64,000 nt of DNA from Bartonella melophagi K-2C (GTDB lineage: Bacteria; Pseudomonadota; Alphaproteobacteria; Rhizobiales; Rhizobiaceae). The notes beneath the pieces are model-generated. The model saw only the letters and a program-made list of their open reading frames with translations, was not told the DNA's origin and made no database searches. The translations under genes and the position numbers were made by a program. Positions 24,426 to 33,830 of this stretch are shown piece after piece. Location of the stretch: contig NZ_JH725082.1 in the NCBI RefSeq assembly GCF_000278255.1, positions 23,904 to 87,903 of the forward strand. The letters run 5' to 3'. Position 1 is the stretch's first letter; each line of letters begins with the position of its first letter.

Positions 24426-27149
24426 ATGATAGAAAAAAACTATGATGCCGCTTCCATAGAGCCACAGATTGCAAAAGAGTGGGAAGCTCATGGTGTTTTT
24501 AAAGCGGGGGCTGGTTCAAAACCAGGTGCAGAGCCTTTTTGCGTTATGCTTCCCCCACCGAATGTAACGGGCTCACTTCATATGGGGCACGCTTTAAATA
24601 CGACAATCCAAGATATTATGGTACGTTTTCAGCGAATGAAGGGTAAAAACGTATTATGGCAACCTGGTTTGGATCATGCAGGGATTGCCACGCAAATGGT
24701 TGTTGAACGCCAATTGGCAGAATATCAAGAACCAGCACGTCAAGAAATGGGTAGGGAAAAATTTGTCGAGCGTGTTTGGAAATGGCGTCGTGAGACGGGG
24801 GGCATCATTGTTAACCAGCTACGGCGTCTTGGTGTTTCATGTGATTGGTCGCGTGAACGATTTACAATGGATGAGGGGTTGTCTCAAGCTGTTAGTGAAG
24901 TGTTTGTTATACTTTATAAGCAAGGGTTGATTTATAAAGACAAGCGTTTGGTTAATTGGGATCCAAAGTTATTAACAGCTATTTCAGATCTTGAGGTGGA
25001 TTCGAAAGAAATAAAAGGTCATTTGTGGCATTTTAGATATCCGCTTGAAGGTAAAGTTTTTGATCCAAATGATTCAACAACTTTTATAACAGTTGCGACA
25101 ACGCGACCTGAAACGATGCTTGGTGACACGGGTATTGCGGTTAATCCTGAAGATGATCGTTATAAAAATCTTATAGGTCAAAATGCTATTTTACCACTTG
25201 TTGGTCGCAAGTTATTGATTGTTGGTGATTCTTATGCTGATCCTGAAGAGGGAAGTGGTGCTGTAAAAATTACACCGGCACATGACTTTAATGATTTTGC
25301 AGTAGGGCAAAGAAATGGCTTGCGCTTAATCAATATTTTAACGCAAAAGGCTGAAGTTTTTTTGCGTGATAATGAGGCATTTTTTGATGGTTTGGTCTTA
25401 TCGGACAAATTGAAAGCATTAGTGGAGGATTTGGATCGGTGTGATCGTTTTGTTGCACGAAATCAGATCGTATCTTTAATGAAGGAGCGGGGTTATTTTG
25501 TAAGCGTTGATGATCATCTGCACACTGTTCCTCATGGTGATAGGAGTGGAGTGCCTATTGAACCATTTTTAACTGATCAATGGTACGTCAATGCTGCAGA
25601 ATTAGCAAAGCCGGCAGTAGAGGCTGTTCGTCAAGGCAAAACACAATTTGTTCCAGCTAGTTGGGAAAAAACCTATTTCAATTGGATGGAGAATATTCAA
25701 CCTTGGTGTATTTCTCGCCAATTATGGTGGGGACATCAGATTCCAGCTTGGTATGGCCCTGACGGTGTGATTTTTGTTGAAAAAAGTGAAGAAGAAGCTT
25801 TAGTTTCAGCTTTATCTCATTATGGTAGAGAGGTTCAGCTAACGCGTGATCAAGATGTCTTAGATACCTGGTTTTCATCAGCTCTGTGGCCTTTTTCGAC
25901 GCTAGGTTGGCCACAGAAGACGACAGAATTAAAAACGTTTTATCCAACATCTCTATCGGTTACTGGGTTTGATATTATTTTTTTCTGGGTTGCCCGTATG
26001 ATGATGATGGGTATTCATTTTATGGGTGAGATACCTTTTCCAACTGTTTATGTACATGCTCTCGTACGGGACCAGACGGGTGCAAAGATGTCAAAGTCGA
26101 AGGGAAACGTTATTGATCCACTAGAACTTATTGATCAATATAGCGCAGATGCATTACGTTTCACTTTAGCTATTATGGCAGCACAGGGGCGTGATGTAAA
26201 ACTTGATTCTTCGCGTGTTGCAGGTTATCGCAATTTTGCTACAAAATTATGGAATGCCACTCGATTTGCAGAAATGAATGGGGTTAGGCATAGTTTGTCT
26301 TTTAAGCCGGAAGAAGCAAAACTTACTTTTAATCGTTGGATTGTAACAGAATTATCCAAAACTGTTTCAGCAGTGACTGCTGGTATTGAGAGCTATAAAT
26401 TTAATGAGGCTGCTAGCGCACTTTATCGATTTGTTTGGAATACATTATGCGATTGGTATCTTGAATTTCTTAAACCTGTGTTTCAAGGTTCAGACGAAGA
26501 TTCCAAAAAAGAAGCGCAAGCATGTACTGCTTGGGTTCTTGATGAAGTTTATAAACTACTGCATCCTTTTATGCCTCATATCACAGAAAAATTGTGGTCT
26601 CTCACAGCAATGTCAGGCATAAAACGTGAAAATATGTTGGCATTGACGCAATGGCCACAGATAGCATTTGTAGATGAAGAAGCTGCAATCGATGTTAATT
26701 GGCTTATTGACGTTATTAGTGAAATTCGTTCTGTGCGCTCTGAAATGAATGTTCCAGCGGCTGCGCAAGCACCTCTTATTATTATAGAGGGGGAAGGGAC
26801 AATACAAAAACGTGTGCAGCGTTATGATACTATTCTTAAAAGATTAGCACGTGTTGAGACAATTTGTTTCTCTGATAAAATTCCATCTGGATCTGCGCAA
26901 ATTGTTTTAGGAGAGGTGATTTTTTGTTTATCGCTTGAGCAGTTGATTGATTTAAATGCTGAACGTGCCCGTTTGATGAAAGATATCAGTAAAATTGAAC
27001 AAGATATTGAAAAAATATCAGTTAGGTTAAATAATCCAAAGTTTATAGAGAATGCAAAACTAGAAGTTGTTGAAATTGAACGTAAAAAAATTATAGAACT
27101 ACGTGCTGCAAAGAACAAAACATCGCTTGCTTTAGAACGTTTGGTTTAA
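24426..27149 (+). CDS. valS: Valyl-tRNA synthetase
   Basis: The ATG at 24426 is chosen because relatives begin MIEKNYDAA-like; a GTG at 24414 would add four residues. The 907-residue class I enzyme charges tRNA-Val. It has the HIGH-type signature PPPNVTGSLHMGHALN (about 39-54) and the large CP1 editing domain with TTRPETMLGDTGIAVNP (about 220-236). The KMSKS loop is GAKMSKSKGN (about 549-558), followed by the anticodon-binding helical domain. The C-terminus (about 840-907) is a charged coiled coil (IEQDIEKISVRLNN), the tRNA-binding arm typical of ValS. There is no sign of damage. Confidence 0.97.
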   Translation: MIEKNYDAASIEPQIAKEWEAHGVFKAGAGSKPGAEPFCVMLPPPNVTGSLHMGHALNTTIQDIMVRFQRMKGKNVLWQPGLDHAGIATQMVVERQLAEYQEPARQEMGREKFVERVWKWRRETGGIIVNQLRRLGVSCDWSRERFTMDEGLSQAVSEVFVILYKQGLIYKDKRLVNWDPKLLTAISDLEVDSKEIKGHLWHFRYPLEGKVFDPNDSTTFITVATTRPETMLGDTGIAVNPEDDRYKNLIGQNAILPLVGRKLLIVGDSYADPEEGSGAVKITPAHDFNDFAVGQRNGLRLINILTQKAEVFLRDNEAFFDGLVLSDKLKALVEDLDRCDRFVARNQIVSLMKERGYFVSVDDHLHTVPHGDRSGVPIEPFLTDQWYVNAAELAKPAVEAVRQGKTQFVPASWEKTYFNWMENIQPWCISRQLWWGHQIPAWYGPDGVIFVEKSEEEALVSALSHYGREVQLTRDQDVLDTWFSSALWPFSTLGWPQKTTELKTFYPTSLSVTGFDIIFFWVARMMMMGIHFMGEIPFPTVYVHALVRDQTGAKMSKSKGNVIDPLELIDQYSADALRFTLAIMAAQGRDVKLDSSRVAGYRNFATKLWNATRFAEMNGVRHSLSFKPEEAKLTFNRWIVTELSKTVSAVTAGIESYKFNEAASALYRFVWNTLCDWYLEFLKPVFQGSDEDSKKEAQACTAWVLDEVYKLLHPFMPHITEKLWSLTAMSGIKRENMLALTQWPQIAFVDEEAAIDVNWLIDVISEIRSVRSEMNVPAAAQAPLIIIEGEGTIQKRVQRYDTILKRLARVETICFSDKIPSGSAQIVLGEVIFCLSLEQLIDLNAERARLMKDISKIEQDIEKISVRLNNPKFIENAKLEVVEIERKKIIELRAAKNKTSLALERLV

Positions 27150-27343
27150 CTAAAATTCTTCATTTTTATGAAAGTCAGAAATTATTTAAATGTGACACAT
27201 TTCATAATTTTTTTCATTACGTATTTTAAAAAGTGAAATTATATAATACTTTATTTTTATTTTAAAAAGGTAATGCATTTTAAATACATGTTTTTTAAGA
27301 TTTGTAGTGGCACCGATGGTGTCATGAGAGTGGATAACTTTTA

Positions 27344-28132
27344 ATGATAAATAGCTTTAAAATATTCAAAATAGCTACGATGACTATTGCTTTAGGGATT
27401 CTTTCTACTGCTTATGCAACGGATGTAAGCGTTTCCCAGAAAGTAACTAACCGTTCATCTGATTTTTTTAAGCGTGGTATGTCTGCTTATAAAAATGGAC
27501 AAACAGATCAAGCTATTTCAGCTTTACATTGTGCCGCTAATATGGGCCATATTGGTGCGAATTGGAAACTTGGTTATATTTATGCAAATGGCGATGGTGT
27601 GCCTCAAAATGATTATAAGGCATATATTTTTTTTGCGCATGTTGTTGAAAAAGGTGCTGATCCTGGCTCGGAGAATGAGAGTTATGTTTCTGATGCATTA
27701 GTTAAGCTTGCAAACTATCTTAGAAAAGGTATTCCTGATTCGCCTGTAGAAGCTGATCCTTCTTATGCAGTTGATCTTTACACGCAGGCTGCAACGAATT
27801 ATAGAAACCCTCAAGCTCAATATTATCTAGGTAACATGCTTTTAAAAGGTGAAGGTGGAGAAAAAAATCCTGTACAAGCAGCCCGATGGTTTCAGCTTTC
27901 AGCTAAGAAAGGAAATTCTTCTGCTCAGGCTATGCTCGGAAATATGTTGTTTCAAGCAGGGGAAACGGTTCGTGGTGTAGCAATGTTAACTGCAGCTTAT
28001 GAAAAGGCTAACACAAAAGATCAAAGTTGGATTCGTCCTATGCAAGAACGAGCTTTTGCTATTTGTGATGAATTTGAACGGCGTACAGCGATGTTGTTAG
28101 CTATTGATATTCTTGAAAAAGGTAATTCTTAA
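27344..28132 (+). CDS. exoR: ExoR-like periplasmic Sel1-repeat regulator
   Basis: The 262-residue protein has a signal peptide (ATMTIALGILSTAYA) and then Sel1/TPR-type repeats, for example AANMGHIGANWKLGYIYANG, NPQAQYYLGNMLLKGEGG and GNSSAQAMLGNMLFQAG. The order of repeats and the linker GIPDSPVEADPSYAVDLY match Rhizobium ExoR. There ExoR sits in the periplasm, holds the ExoS sensor kinase inactive and is removed by proteolysis at low pH. Bartonella has the homologous BatR/BatS pair, which controls virulence genes, so this protein is a likely pH-sensing partner of BatS; that link is inferred. BatRS genes are not in the window. Confidence 0.85.
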   Translation: MINSFKIFKIATMTIALGILSTAYATDVSVSQKVTNRSSDFFKRGMSAYKNGQTDQAISALHCAANMGHIGANWKLGYIYANGDGVPQNDYKAYIFFAHVVEKGADPGSENESYVSDALVKLANYLRKGIPDSPVEADPSYAVDLYTQAATNYRNPQAQYYLGNMLLKGEGGEKNPVQAARWFQLSAKKGNSSAQAMLGNMLFQAGETVRGVAMLTAAYEKANTKDQSWIRPMQERAFAICDEFERRTAMLLAIDILEKGNS

Positions 28133-28163
28133 ACAATTTTATTTGCGATAATACACCTCTAAT

Positions 28164-28198
28164 GTCTATACGTGAAATTTTGGTTTTATGTATAGACT
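28164..28198. terminator. Inverted repeat between convergent exoR and gltL
   Basis: GTCTATAC (28164-28171) pairs perfectly with GTATAGAC (28190-28197) over an 18-base loop, 31 bases after the exoR stop and 34 before the gltL stop. It lacks a strong U tract but is placed to stop transcription from both sides. Confidence 0.4.
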
Positions 28199-28232
28199 CA
28201 CAATAAAATGATTTACATATACAATGTAGCAG

Positions 28233-28979
28233 TTAATGATTGAGAATTTTTGATAAAAATTCTTGTGCACGTGGTGTTCTAGCTTGTGGATCAGAGAAGA
28301 ATTCTTCTGATGAACAATCTTCAAAAATTGTTCCTTGATCCATGAAAATTACGCGCTTTGATACTTTTTGCGCAAAACTCATTTCATGGGTTACGCAAAT
28401 CATTGTCATACCTTCTTCTGCTAAGTTGATCATAACATCTAACACTTCACCCACCATTTCGGGATCCAAGGCAGAGGTTGGTTCATCAAAAAGCATAACA
28501 AGTGGGTCCATAGTTAAAGCTCGTGCAATAGCAACACGTTGCTGTTGGCCTCCTGAAAGTTGACCGGGGTACTTATTTTTATGTTCGATAAGTCCAACAC
28601 GTTCAAGATACAATAAACCACGCTCAAGTGCTTCTTTCTTACTGCGTTTTAGAACTTTAATTTGCGCAATTGTTAAATTTTCTGTAACAGATAAATGTGG
28701 GAAAAGCTCAAAATGTTGAAATACCATTCCCACATGGCTGCGCAATTTAGGTAAATTTGTTTTTTTTGAGTGCACTGGTACACCATTAATCCAAATTTCG
28801 CCTTTTTGAAAAGGTACTAAGGCATTGATGGTTTTAATGAAGGTTGATTTCCCTGAACCTGATGGTCCACAAACTACCACAACCTCCCCTTTATTAATAT
28901 TGGTTGTGCAATTTTTAAGAATATTAACTTCGCCGTACCAATTGGAAACGTTTTTCATTTCGATCATATGAGTAGACAT
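28233..28979 (-). CDS. gltL: Glutamate/aspartate ABC transporter ATP-binding protein
   Basis: The 248-residue protein has all ABC ATPase motifs: Walker [10 protein letters not shown] (about 38-46), Q-loop [12 protein letters not shown], signature LSGGQQQR (about 140-147), Walker [13 protein letters not shown], and the switch His in VTHEM. It belongs to the polar amino acid transporter group (GltL/GlnQ-like). The last gene of a four-gene set on the minus strand, it lies 11 bases after the permease gene. Its product would power uptake through the two permeases encoded upstream. Confidence 0.93.
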   Translation of the reverse strand: MSTHMIEMKNVSNWYGEVNILKNCTTNINKGEVVVVCGPSGSGKSTFIKTINALVPFQKGEIWINGVPVHSKKTNLPKLRSHVGMVFQHFELFPHLSVTENLTIAQIKVLKRSKKEALERGLLYLERVGLIEHKNKYPGQLSGGQQQRVAIARALTMDPLVMLFDEPTSALDPEMVGEVLDVMINLAEEGMTMICVTHEMSFAQKVSKRVIFMDQGTIFEDCSSEEFFSDPQARTPRAQEFLSKILNH

Positions 28980-28990
28980 TTTTTTCCTTA

Positions 28991-29713
28991 TTAGCGAATA
29001 ATGGATATTTTTTTCTGGAGGTATAAGACTATCTGCGACAATGTAAAACAGATAGCAAAATAGAAAATGGCTGCTAAAATGTAAGCTTCTTGTTTTACAC
29101 CAAAATTGTTAGAAACAATATCAAAACCGTTTAAAAGACTGTTACCACTAATTGCATAAACAAGTGTTGTGTCTTGAAACAAAATAATAACCTGTGTCAA
29201 AAAAACAGGCAGCATGTTTCTGAAGGCTTGGGGAAGAAGTACAATATACATGTTTTGCCAATACGTCATTCCAAGAGCTTGTCCTGCATATTTTTGCCCT
29301 TGCGGTATTGAAGAAAGGCCAGCGCGCATGATTTCAGCAAAATAAGCAGCTTCAAATGCAGTAAAAGTAATTAATGCTGATTTATTCGCGCCGATTGACG
29401 TTCCCGTTAGGAAAGGTAAGAGCACAAAAAACCATAAGATAACCATAACAAGTGGTATTGAGCGCATGGCAGTTATATAAATTACGGCAAGCGAGGAAAA
29501 AAGTTTAATAGAAGAAAGCCGCATCATTGTCAACAATATGCCGAAGATAAATCCAAATATCGTTGCAAAAAGCGTTAGAAAAACACTAAAAAGCAGACCT
29601 GGCAGAATATAAGAGAGGAATATATCAAAAGTAAAAAATGAAAAATCAAAGTCTGAAAAATTGAAAGAAAGATAAGGCCAAAAATAAGAATTCATAAAAT
29701 CTTTCATATTCAA
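28991..29713 (-). CDS. gltK: Glutamate/aspartate ABC transporter permease (GltK-like)
   Basis: The 240-residue inner-membrane protein has five or so helices and the polar-amino-acid permease signature. The loop [24 protein letters not shown] (about residues 127-150) is the EAA motif that docks on the ATPase. The start overlaps the preceding permease stop by four bases, which indicates coupled translation. An alternative ATG lies two codons further in. With GltJ it forms the heterodimeric membrane channel. Confidence 0.92.
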   Translation of the reverse strand: MNMKDFMNSYFWPYLSFNFSDFDFSFFTFDIFLSYILPGLLFSVFLTLFATIFGFIFGILLTMMRLSSIKLFSSLAVIYITAMRSIPLVMVILWFFVLLPFLTGTSIGANKSALITFTAFEAAYFAEIMRAGLSSIPQGQKYAGQALGMTYWQNMYIVLLPQAFRNMLPVFLTQVIILFQDTTLVYAISGNSLLNGFDIVSNNFGVKQEAYILAAIFYFAICFTLSQIVLYLQKKISIIR

Positions 29714-30462
29714 CGCCCCCCCGTTTGAAGATTAGGAATTTTAAGCATTTTCTCAATGATTGTCATCATAACAAAAATGAATAAAGCTATAGCAATATAA
29801 AGAATAGTAACAATCAAATAGTTTTCATAGACATGACTTACTTCTTCAATTGTTTGGTATTGGAACTGCATTAGTTCGTTAATAGAAACGGCAAATGCTA
29901 TAGATGAATTTTTTACAATCCCCATTGCTTCTGAAGTTAATGGTGGCAAGATTGTACGAATAGCACGTGGTAATATGATATAGCGATAACTTTGACCAGT
30001 AGTAAATCCCATTGCCATGGCTGCATAACGCTGTCCAGAAGAAATAGATTCAATACCTGAACGAACTTGCTCTGCGACACGTGCAGATGTGAAGAATCCT
30101 AAAGCACAGGTTATTAATATAATAGGTGAAAAACTTATTGCTGGTGGATAAATTTTAGGGACAACAAAATACCATAAAAACACTTGTACAAGTAGAGGGA
30201 TATTGCGCATAATTTCTACCCAAACACAACCAATAGCGCGAAAAACGCGGTTGATGATGGAAGTGTGGGGTAAAGTGCGTATTGTCCCTATAATGACACC
30301 GACAAATACAGCTAATATTAATGAAGAAACAGATAATATAGCGGTATTTTTAAAGCCATCGAGCAGTGTGTCCAAGTAGGTATGACTTATACCAGGAGTT
30401 CCAAGACACCCAATCACTGGTGTTTGATTAAGATCATCTATACAAAGGAAAGAAAAGTCCAT
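29710..30462 (-). CDS. gltJ: Glutamate/aspartate ABC transporter permease (GltJ-like)
   Basis: The 250-residue membrane protein has the same EAA-type loop as its neighbour (QVRSGIESISSGQRYAAMAMGFT) and helices including LILAVFVGVIIGTIRTLP. The N-terminal stretch (TPVIGCLGTPGISHTYLDTLLDGFKNT) resembles the longer lead of E. coli GltJ. The order substrate-binding protein, GltJ, GltK, GltL is that of the E. coli glutamate/aspartate system. The 139-base gap before it contains a strong hairpin, so its expression is probably lower than that of gltI. Confidence 0.9.
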   Translation of the reverse strand: MDFSFLCIDDLNQTPVIGCLGTPGISHTYLDTLLDGFKNTAILSVSSLILAVFVGVIIGTIRTLPHTSIINRVFRAIGCVWVEIMRNIPLLVQVFLWYFVVPKIYPPAISFSPIILITCALGFFTSARVAEQVRSGIESISSGQRYAAMAMGFTTGQSYRYIILPRAIRTILPPLTSEAMGIVKNSSIAFAVSINELMQFQYQTIEEVSHVYENYLIVTILYIAIALFIFVMMTIIEKMLKIPNLQTGGR

Positions 30463-30554
30463 TAGTCAGCATTTCCTAAAGTTGTCCATCCCTTAGTAAG
30501 GTGGATAAATAGCTGCATTACACATGCTAAATTTATTGAAAAGTTAAAAAAGCA

Positions 30555-30586
30555 CAACCACACTCGGTTTTTGGAGAGTGTGGTTG
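30555..30586 (-). terminator. Strong hairpin with U tract between gltI and gltJ
   Basis: On the minus strand an 11-bp perfect stem (30576-30586 with 30555-30565) with a ten-base loop runs into GCTTTTTT. It stands 15 bases past the gltI stop, ahead of the permease genes. Such partial terminators are common after binding-protein genes and make the binding protein more abundant than the membrane parts. Confidence 0.8.
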
Positions 30587-30601
30587 CTCTTTATCCAAAT
30601 A

Positions 30602-31510
30602 CTACAAGTTGTTTTCTATATAATGTTCCCGAGGTTTATTGTTGGGATTTTCCCAAGCAAATTTTGTTGATTGGGATAAGGGGAGATTGACAACAGTATT
30701 TGTAGGAGGAATTGGCTCCATAAACCATTTATTGTAAAGTTTTTCAAGTGAACCATCTTTAATTTGCCGAATAATACTGTTGTTAATTTCTTGCTCGAGG
30801 TTTTTGTCATTTAATCGAAGCATGCAGGCAATAGGTTCAATTGAAAGCACTGTATCGAGAATTATATAATCGAATGGGTTTTTTGATTTAGAAATATGCC
30901 CAGAGAGAATTGAAGCATCCATCACAAATGCGTCAGCACGACCAGATTCTAACAACAAAAAGCTATCTCCGTGATCTTTACCTGTTACAACTTTGAAGTT
31001 AATGTTCTTTGCGCGTTTATTTTTACGGATAAGCTGAACAGATGTTGTACCGGTAGTGGTTGCGACTGTTTTACCATTTAAATCTTCAATAGATTTAATA
31101 CCAGAATTTTTCTTTACAGCAATTCTAACTTCTTCAACATAAGTGGTATAAGCAAACGCTGCCTCTTTATTGCGAGAAGAATCATTTGTTGTAGAACCAC
31201 ATTCGAAATCATAGGTTCCGTTTTGTAACAGAGGAATTCGATTTTGTGACGTGATAGGAAGATAATGGATTTTAATTGATTGACCAATTTTTTTTGAAAT
31301 ATCATCAATGATATATTCTGCCATTTCTGTATGAAAACCTGTATATTTACCATTACCAATAGCATAGGCTAAACCTATAGATGATTCGCGAACACCTAAA
31401 GTAATTTCTCCTGTTGTTTTAATTTTTTCCAGTGTGTCATTTTGAGCTTGCACCATACTTGTTAGCCCAATAACAATCGCTGCACTAAATGCCAACAGTG
31501 ATTTTTTCAT
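30602..31510 (-). CDS. gltI: Glutamate/aspartate-binding periplasmic protein
   Basis: The ATG at 31510 follows GGAGGAAATA at ideal spacing, which decides against the in-frame ATG at 31522. The 302-residue protein has a signal peptide (MKKSLLAFSAAIVIGLTSMVQA). It closely follows E. coli GltI, with the ligand-site region ITSQNRIPLLQNGTYDFECGSTTN (about 92-115), GTTSVQLI, and GKDHGDSFLLLESGRADAFVMD (about 185-206), ending NKWFMEPIPPTN. It captures glutamate or aspartate in the periplasm and delivers it to GltJK. Two cysteines in conserved places may form a disulphide. Confidence 0.94.
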   Translation of the reverse strand: MKKSLLAFSAAIVIGLTSMVQAQNDTLEKIKTTGEITLGVRESSIGLAYAIGNGKYTGFHTEMAEYIIDDISKKIGQSIKIHYLPITSQNRIPLLQNGTYDFECGSTTNDSSRNKEAAFAYTTYVEEVRIAVKKNSGIKSIEDLNGKTVATTTGTTSVQLIRKNKRAKNINFKVVTGKDHGDSFLLLESGRADAFVMDASILSGHISKSKNPFDYIILDTVLSIEPIACMLRLNDKNLEQEINNSIIRQIKDGSLEKLYNKWFMEPIPPTNTVVNLPLSQSTKFAWENPNNKPREHYIENNL

Positions 31511-31634
31511 TATTTCCTCCATTTATTTTATAATTTTTTGTTCTTAATTATTATATTTAAAAATCTTTTGCACGCAATGTAACATGTTTATTATTCAAAG
31601 TGGGTATTTTTTTTAAATTATCCTCATAACAAGG

Positions 31635-32429
31635 TTAAATTTTTAAATTAGAGTTGAGCTCAATCCAAACAGGAACATGGTCTGACGGCCTTTCATATCC
31701 TCTTGCTTCAGCTTGACTGTAGGCACAAACAAGTTGATCTGCAGCTTCTGGGGATAATAATAAATGATCAATACGAATACCATTATTTTTTTGCCATGCA
31801 CCAGCTTGAAAATCCCAAAAACTAAAAGAAGAATCATCTGTAACGTTACGAATAGAATCATAAAAACCTAAATAAACAATGCGCTGGAATGCTTGTCGTG
31901 TTTGTGGAAGAAATAAAGCGTCATTCTTCCATTCTTCAGGTTTTTTTGCATCCAATGGGGTTGGGATGACATTATAATCTCCAGCTAGAATAAGGGGATC
32001 TTCATATGCAAGTAATGATTTTGCATGTGTATATAATCTCTCCATCCACTTCATTTTATAAAGATGTTTTTCGCTATTGATGGGGTTACCATTCGGAAGA
32101 TAAAGGGAAACAACACGAACAACCCCTTTATTTGTTGAGTAAACGGCTTCAATATAACGTGCTTGCTCGTCATTGTCATCACCTGGCAATCGACGGATGA
32201 GCTCATCAGGTCTTTTTTTAGAAAGAAGTGCAACGCCATTGAAACTTTTTTGTCCATGTGTCTCTATATGATATCCTAAAGTTTCAATTTCATCACGTGG
32301 AAAATTTGCATCAATACATTTAATTTCTTGTAAGCAAACTATATCAGGCTGATTTTTCTGCAGCCATTTACATAGTGTGTCATGTCGTGCTTTTATTCCA
32401 GCAATGTTCCATGTTGCAATTTTCATCAT
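31635..32429 (-). CDS. xthA: Exodeoxyribonuclease III
   Basis: The 264-residue protein is an ExoIII/AP-endonuclease-family enzyme (EEP superfamily) of base-excision repair. Conserved parts are MKIATWNIAGIKAR (start), LQEIK (catalytic Glu near residue 36), LYLPNGNP, GDYNVIPTPLD (about 155-165), IDHLLLS and SDHVPVWIEL (catalytic Asp-His near the end). It cleaves at abasic sites and removes 3'-blocking groups with a metal ion. Two successive ATG codons make the exact start uncertain by one residue. Its neighbours do not suggest an operon. Confidence 0.95.
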   Translation of the reverse strand: MMKIATWNIAGIKARHDTLCKWLQKNQPDIVCLQEIKCIDANFPRDEIETLGYHIETHGQKSFNGVALLSKKRPDELIRRLPGDDNDEQARYIEAVYSTNKGVVRVVSLYLPNGNPINSEKHLYKMKWMERLYTHAKSLLAYEDPLILAGDYNVIPTPLDAKKPEEWKNDALFLPQTRQAFQRIVYLGFYDSIRNVTDDSSFSFWDFQAGAWQKNNGIRIDHLLLSPEAADQLVCAYSQAEARGYERPSDHVPVWIELNSNLKI

Positions 32430-32941
32430 ATTAACTTTTAAGCATTATATATACAATTAGCAAGTGATTACAGAATAGTATGTTGGAAACTCTCTAATAT
32501 ATTGCAGTTATTTTTTTTGGATGGAATTATTACAGCAGCAACTTTCTTTACAGTTTTTTTCTTTAAAAACCAAATTTGTAAAAGTGCTGTAATGTTATTT
32601 ATTTTCATTTTTACAAACTTTCTGCTGTTTAATACTTGACGAATGTATATGTTCTCGTTATTAAAAATCATCATGACCGATGTGAGAGTGATTAATATTT
32701 TAGGGTTTCGCCCTGGGATTCATGTCAAACAGAGTTTGTTTTAAAAAATTTAAAAACCAATACTAGTGCAAGAGGCTAATGCCTCCTCTGCTTTTAGTCG
32801 GGTAGGCTATCTATATAAGCGTGCCCGGCTTTGTGTGTAAGCTTAAGTCTTTATTCCAATTGTATCGGGATAGGCATTACATTAATAAAGTAAAGAAGCC
32901 CAAATGGGCGAGATGAACGTAGATTGAAAAAGGAAGGTTGT
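32430..32941 (+). promoter_or_regulatory. Leader region of the str operon
   Basis: The 512 bases between the divergent xthA and rpsL genes hold no supported gene. A hairpin, GAGGC (32772-32776) with GCCTC (32781-32785), stands 160 bases before rpsL. TATATA near 32812 could be a -10 element. AGGAAGG at 32931-32937 is the rpsL ribosome-binding site. A long untranslated leader with r-protein or growth control is likely, but the promoter was not located with certainty. Confidence 0.45.
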
Positions 32942-33313
32942 ATGCCTACCGTAAACCAGTTGATTCGCAAACCACGTGTAGCGCCGGTTAAGCGTAATAA
33001 AGTTCCTGCCCTTCAGGCGAACCCGCAAAAACGTGGCGTTTGTACTCGTGTCTATACAACGACACCGAAGAAGCCTAATTCTGCCCTTCGTAAAGTTGCT
33101 AAGGTTCGTTTAACAAATGGATTCGAGGTTATTGGTTATATTCCTGGTGAGGGACATAATCTTCAAGAACACTCTGTTGTGATGATTCGTGGCGGTCGTG
33201 TAAAGGATTTACCCGGAGTTCGTTATCACATTATTCGTGGTTTGCTTGATACACAGGGTGTTAAAAATCGTAAACAGCGCCGTTCAAAATATGGCGCAAA
33301 ACGTCCGAAATAA
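32942..33313 (+). CDS. rpsL: 30S ribosomal protein S12
   Basis: The ATG at 32942 sits five bases after AGGAAGG and gives the usual 123 residues; the frame extends upstream to 32924 without a good start signal. S12 lies at the decoding centre and monitors codon-anticodon pairing. The conserved loops [17 protein letters not shown] and [13 protein letters not shown] are both present, with lysine at the two positions where substitutions give streptomycin resistance in other bacteria. It is the first gene of the str operon, 19 bases before rpsG. Confidence 0.98.
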   Translation: MPTVNQLIRKPRVAPVKRNKVPALQANPQKRGVCTRVYTTTPKKPNSALRKVAKVRLTNGFEVIGYIPGEGHNLQEHSVVMIRGGRVKDLPGVRYHIIRGLLDTQGVKNRKQRRSKYGAKRPK

Positions 33314-33332
33314 ATACTGAGAGACAAAGCCA

Positions 33333-33803
33333 ATGTCCCGTCGCCATAGAGCAGAAAAACGTGAAATTAATCCAGATCCTAAGTTTGGTGATTTGGTCAT
33401 TACAAAGTTTATGAATGCCATTATGTTTGATGGTAAAAAATCTGTTGCTGAGCGCATTGTTTATGGTGCACTTGATGCGGTTGAGAGTAAAGTAAAAACA
33501 GATCCTGTAGCTTTGTTTCATCAGGCATTAGAAAATGTTGCTCCACATATTGAAGTTCGTTCGCGCCGTGTTGGTGGTGCTACTTATCAAGTTCCGATAG
33601 ATGTTCGTCCTGATCGTCGTCAAGCTCTTGCTATTCGTTGGTTAATTGTGGCGGCGCGTGGACGTAATGAGACGACAATGATTGATCGTCTTTCTGGAGA
33701 GTTGGTGGATGCGGCTAATAATCGTGGTTCTGCAGTAAAAAAGCGTGAGGATGTGCACCGTATGGCTGAGGCTAACCGTGCATTTTCTCATTATCGCTGG
33801 TAG
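33333..33803 (+). CDS. rpsG: 30S ribosomal protein S7
   Basis: The 156-residue protein starts [12 protein letters not shown] and has the family core ([23 protein letters not shown]) and the long beta-hairpin region ([19 protein letters not shown]). S7 nucleates assembly of the 30S head by binding the 3' domain of 16S rRNA and touches tRNA in the E site. It ends NRAFSHYRW, as in other alphaproteobacteria. It is the second str-operon gene, with fusA 27 bases on. Confidence 0.98.
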   Translation: MSRRHRAEKREINPDPKFGDLVITKFMNAIMFDGKKSVAERIVYGALDAVESKVKTDPVALFHQALENVAPHIEVRSRRVGGATYQVPIDVRPDRRQALAIRWLIVAARGRNETTMIDRLSGELVDAANNRGSAVKKREDVHRMAEANRAFSHYRW

Positions 33804-33830
33804 GTATATTGTAAATCTAAGGCAAATAGA

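Noticed and set aside
32468-32674. Minus-strand 68-codon frame before xthA
   Set aside because: Lys/Asn/Ile-rich chance frame without a start signal, lying in the rpsL leader region.
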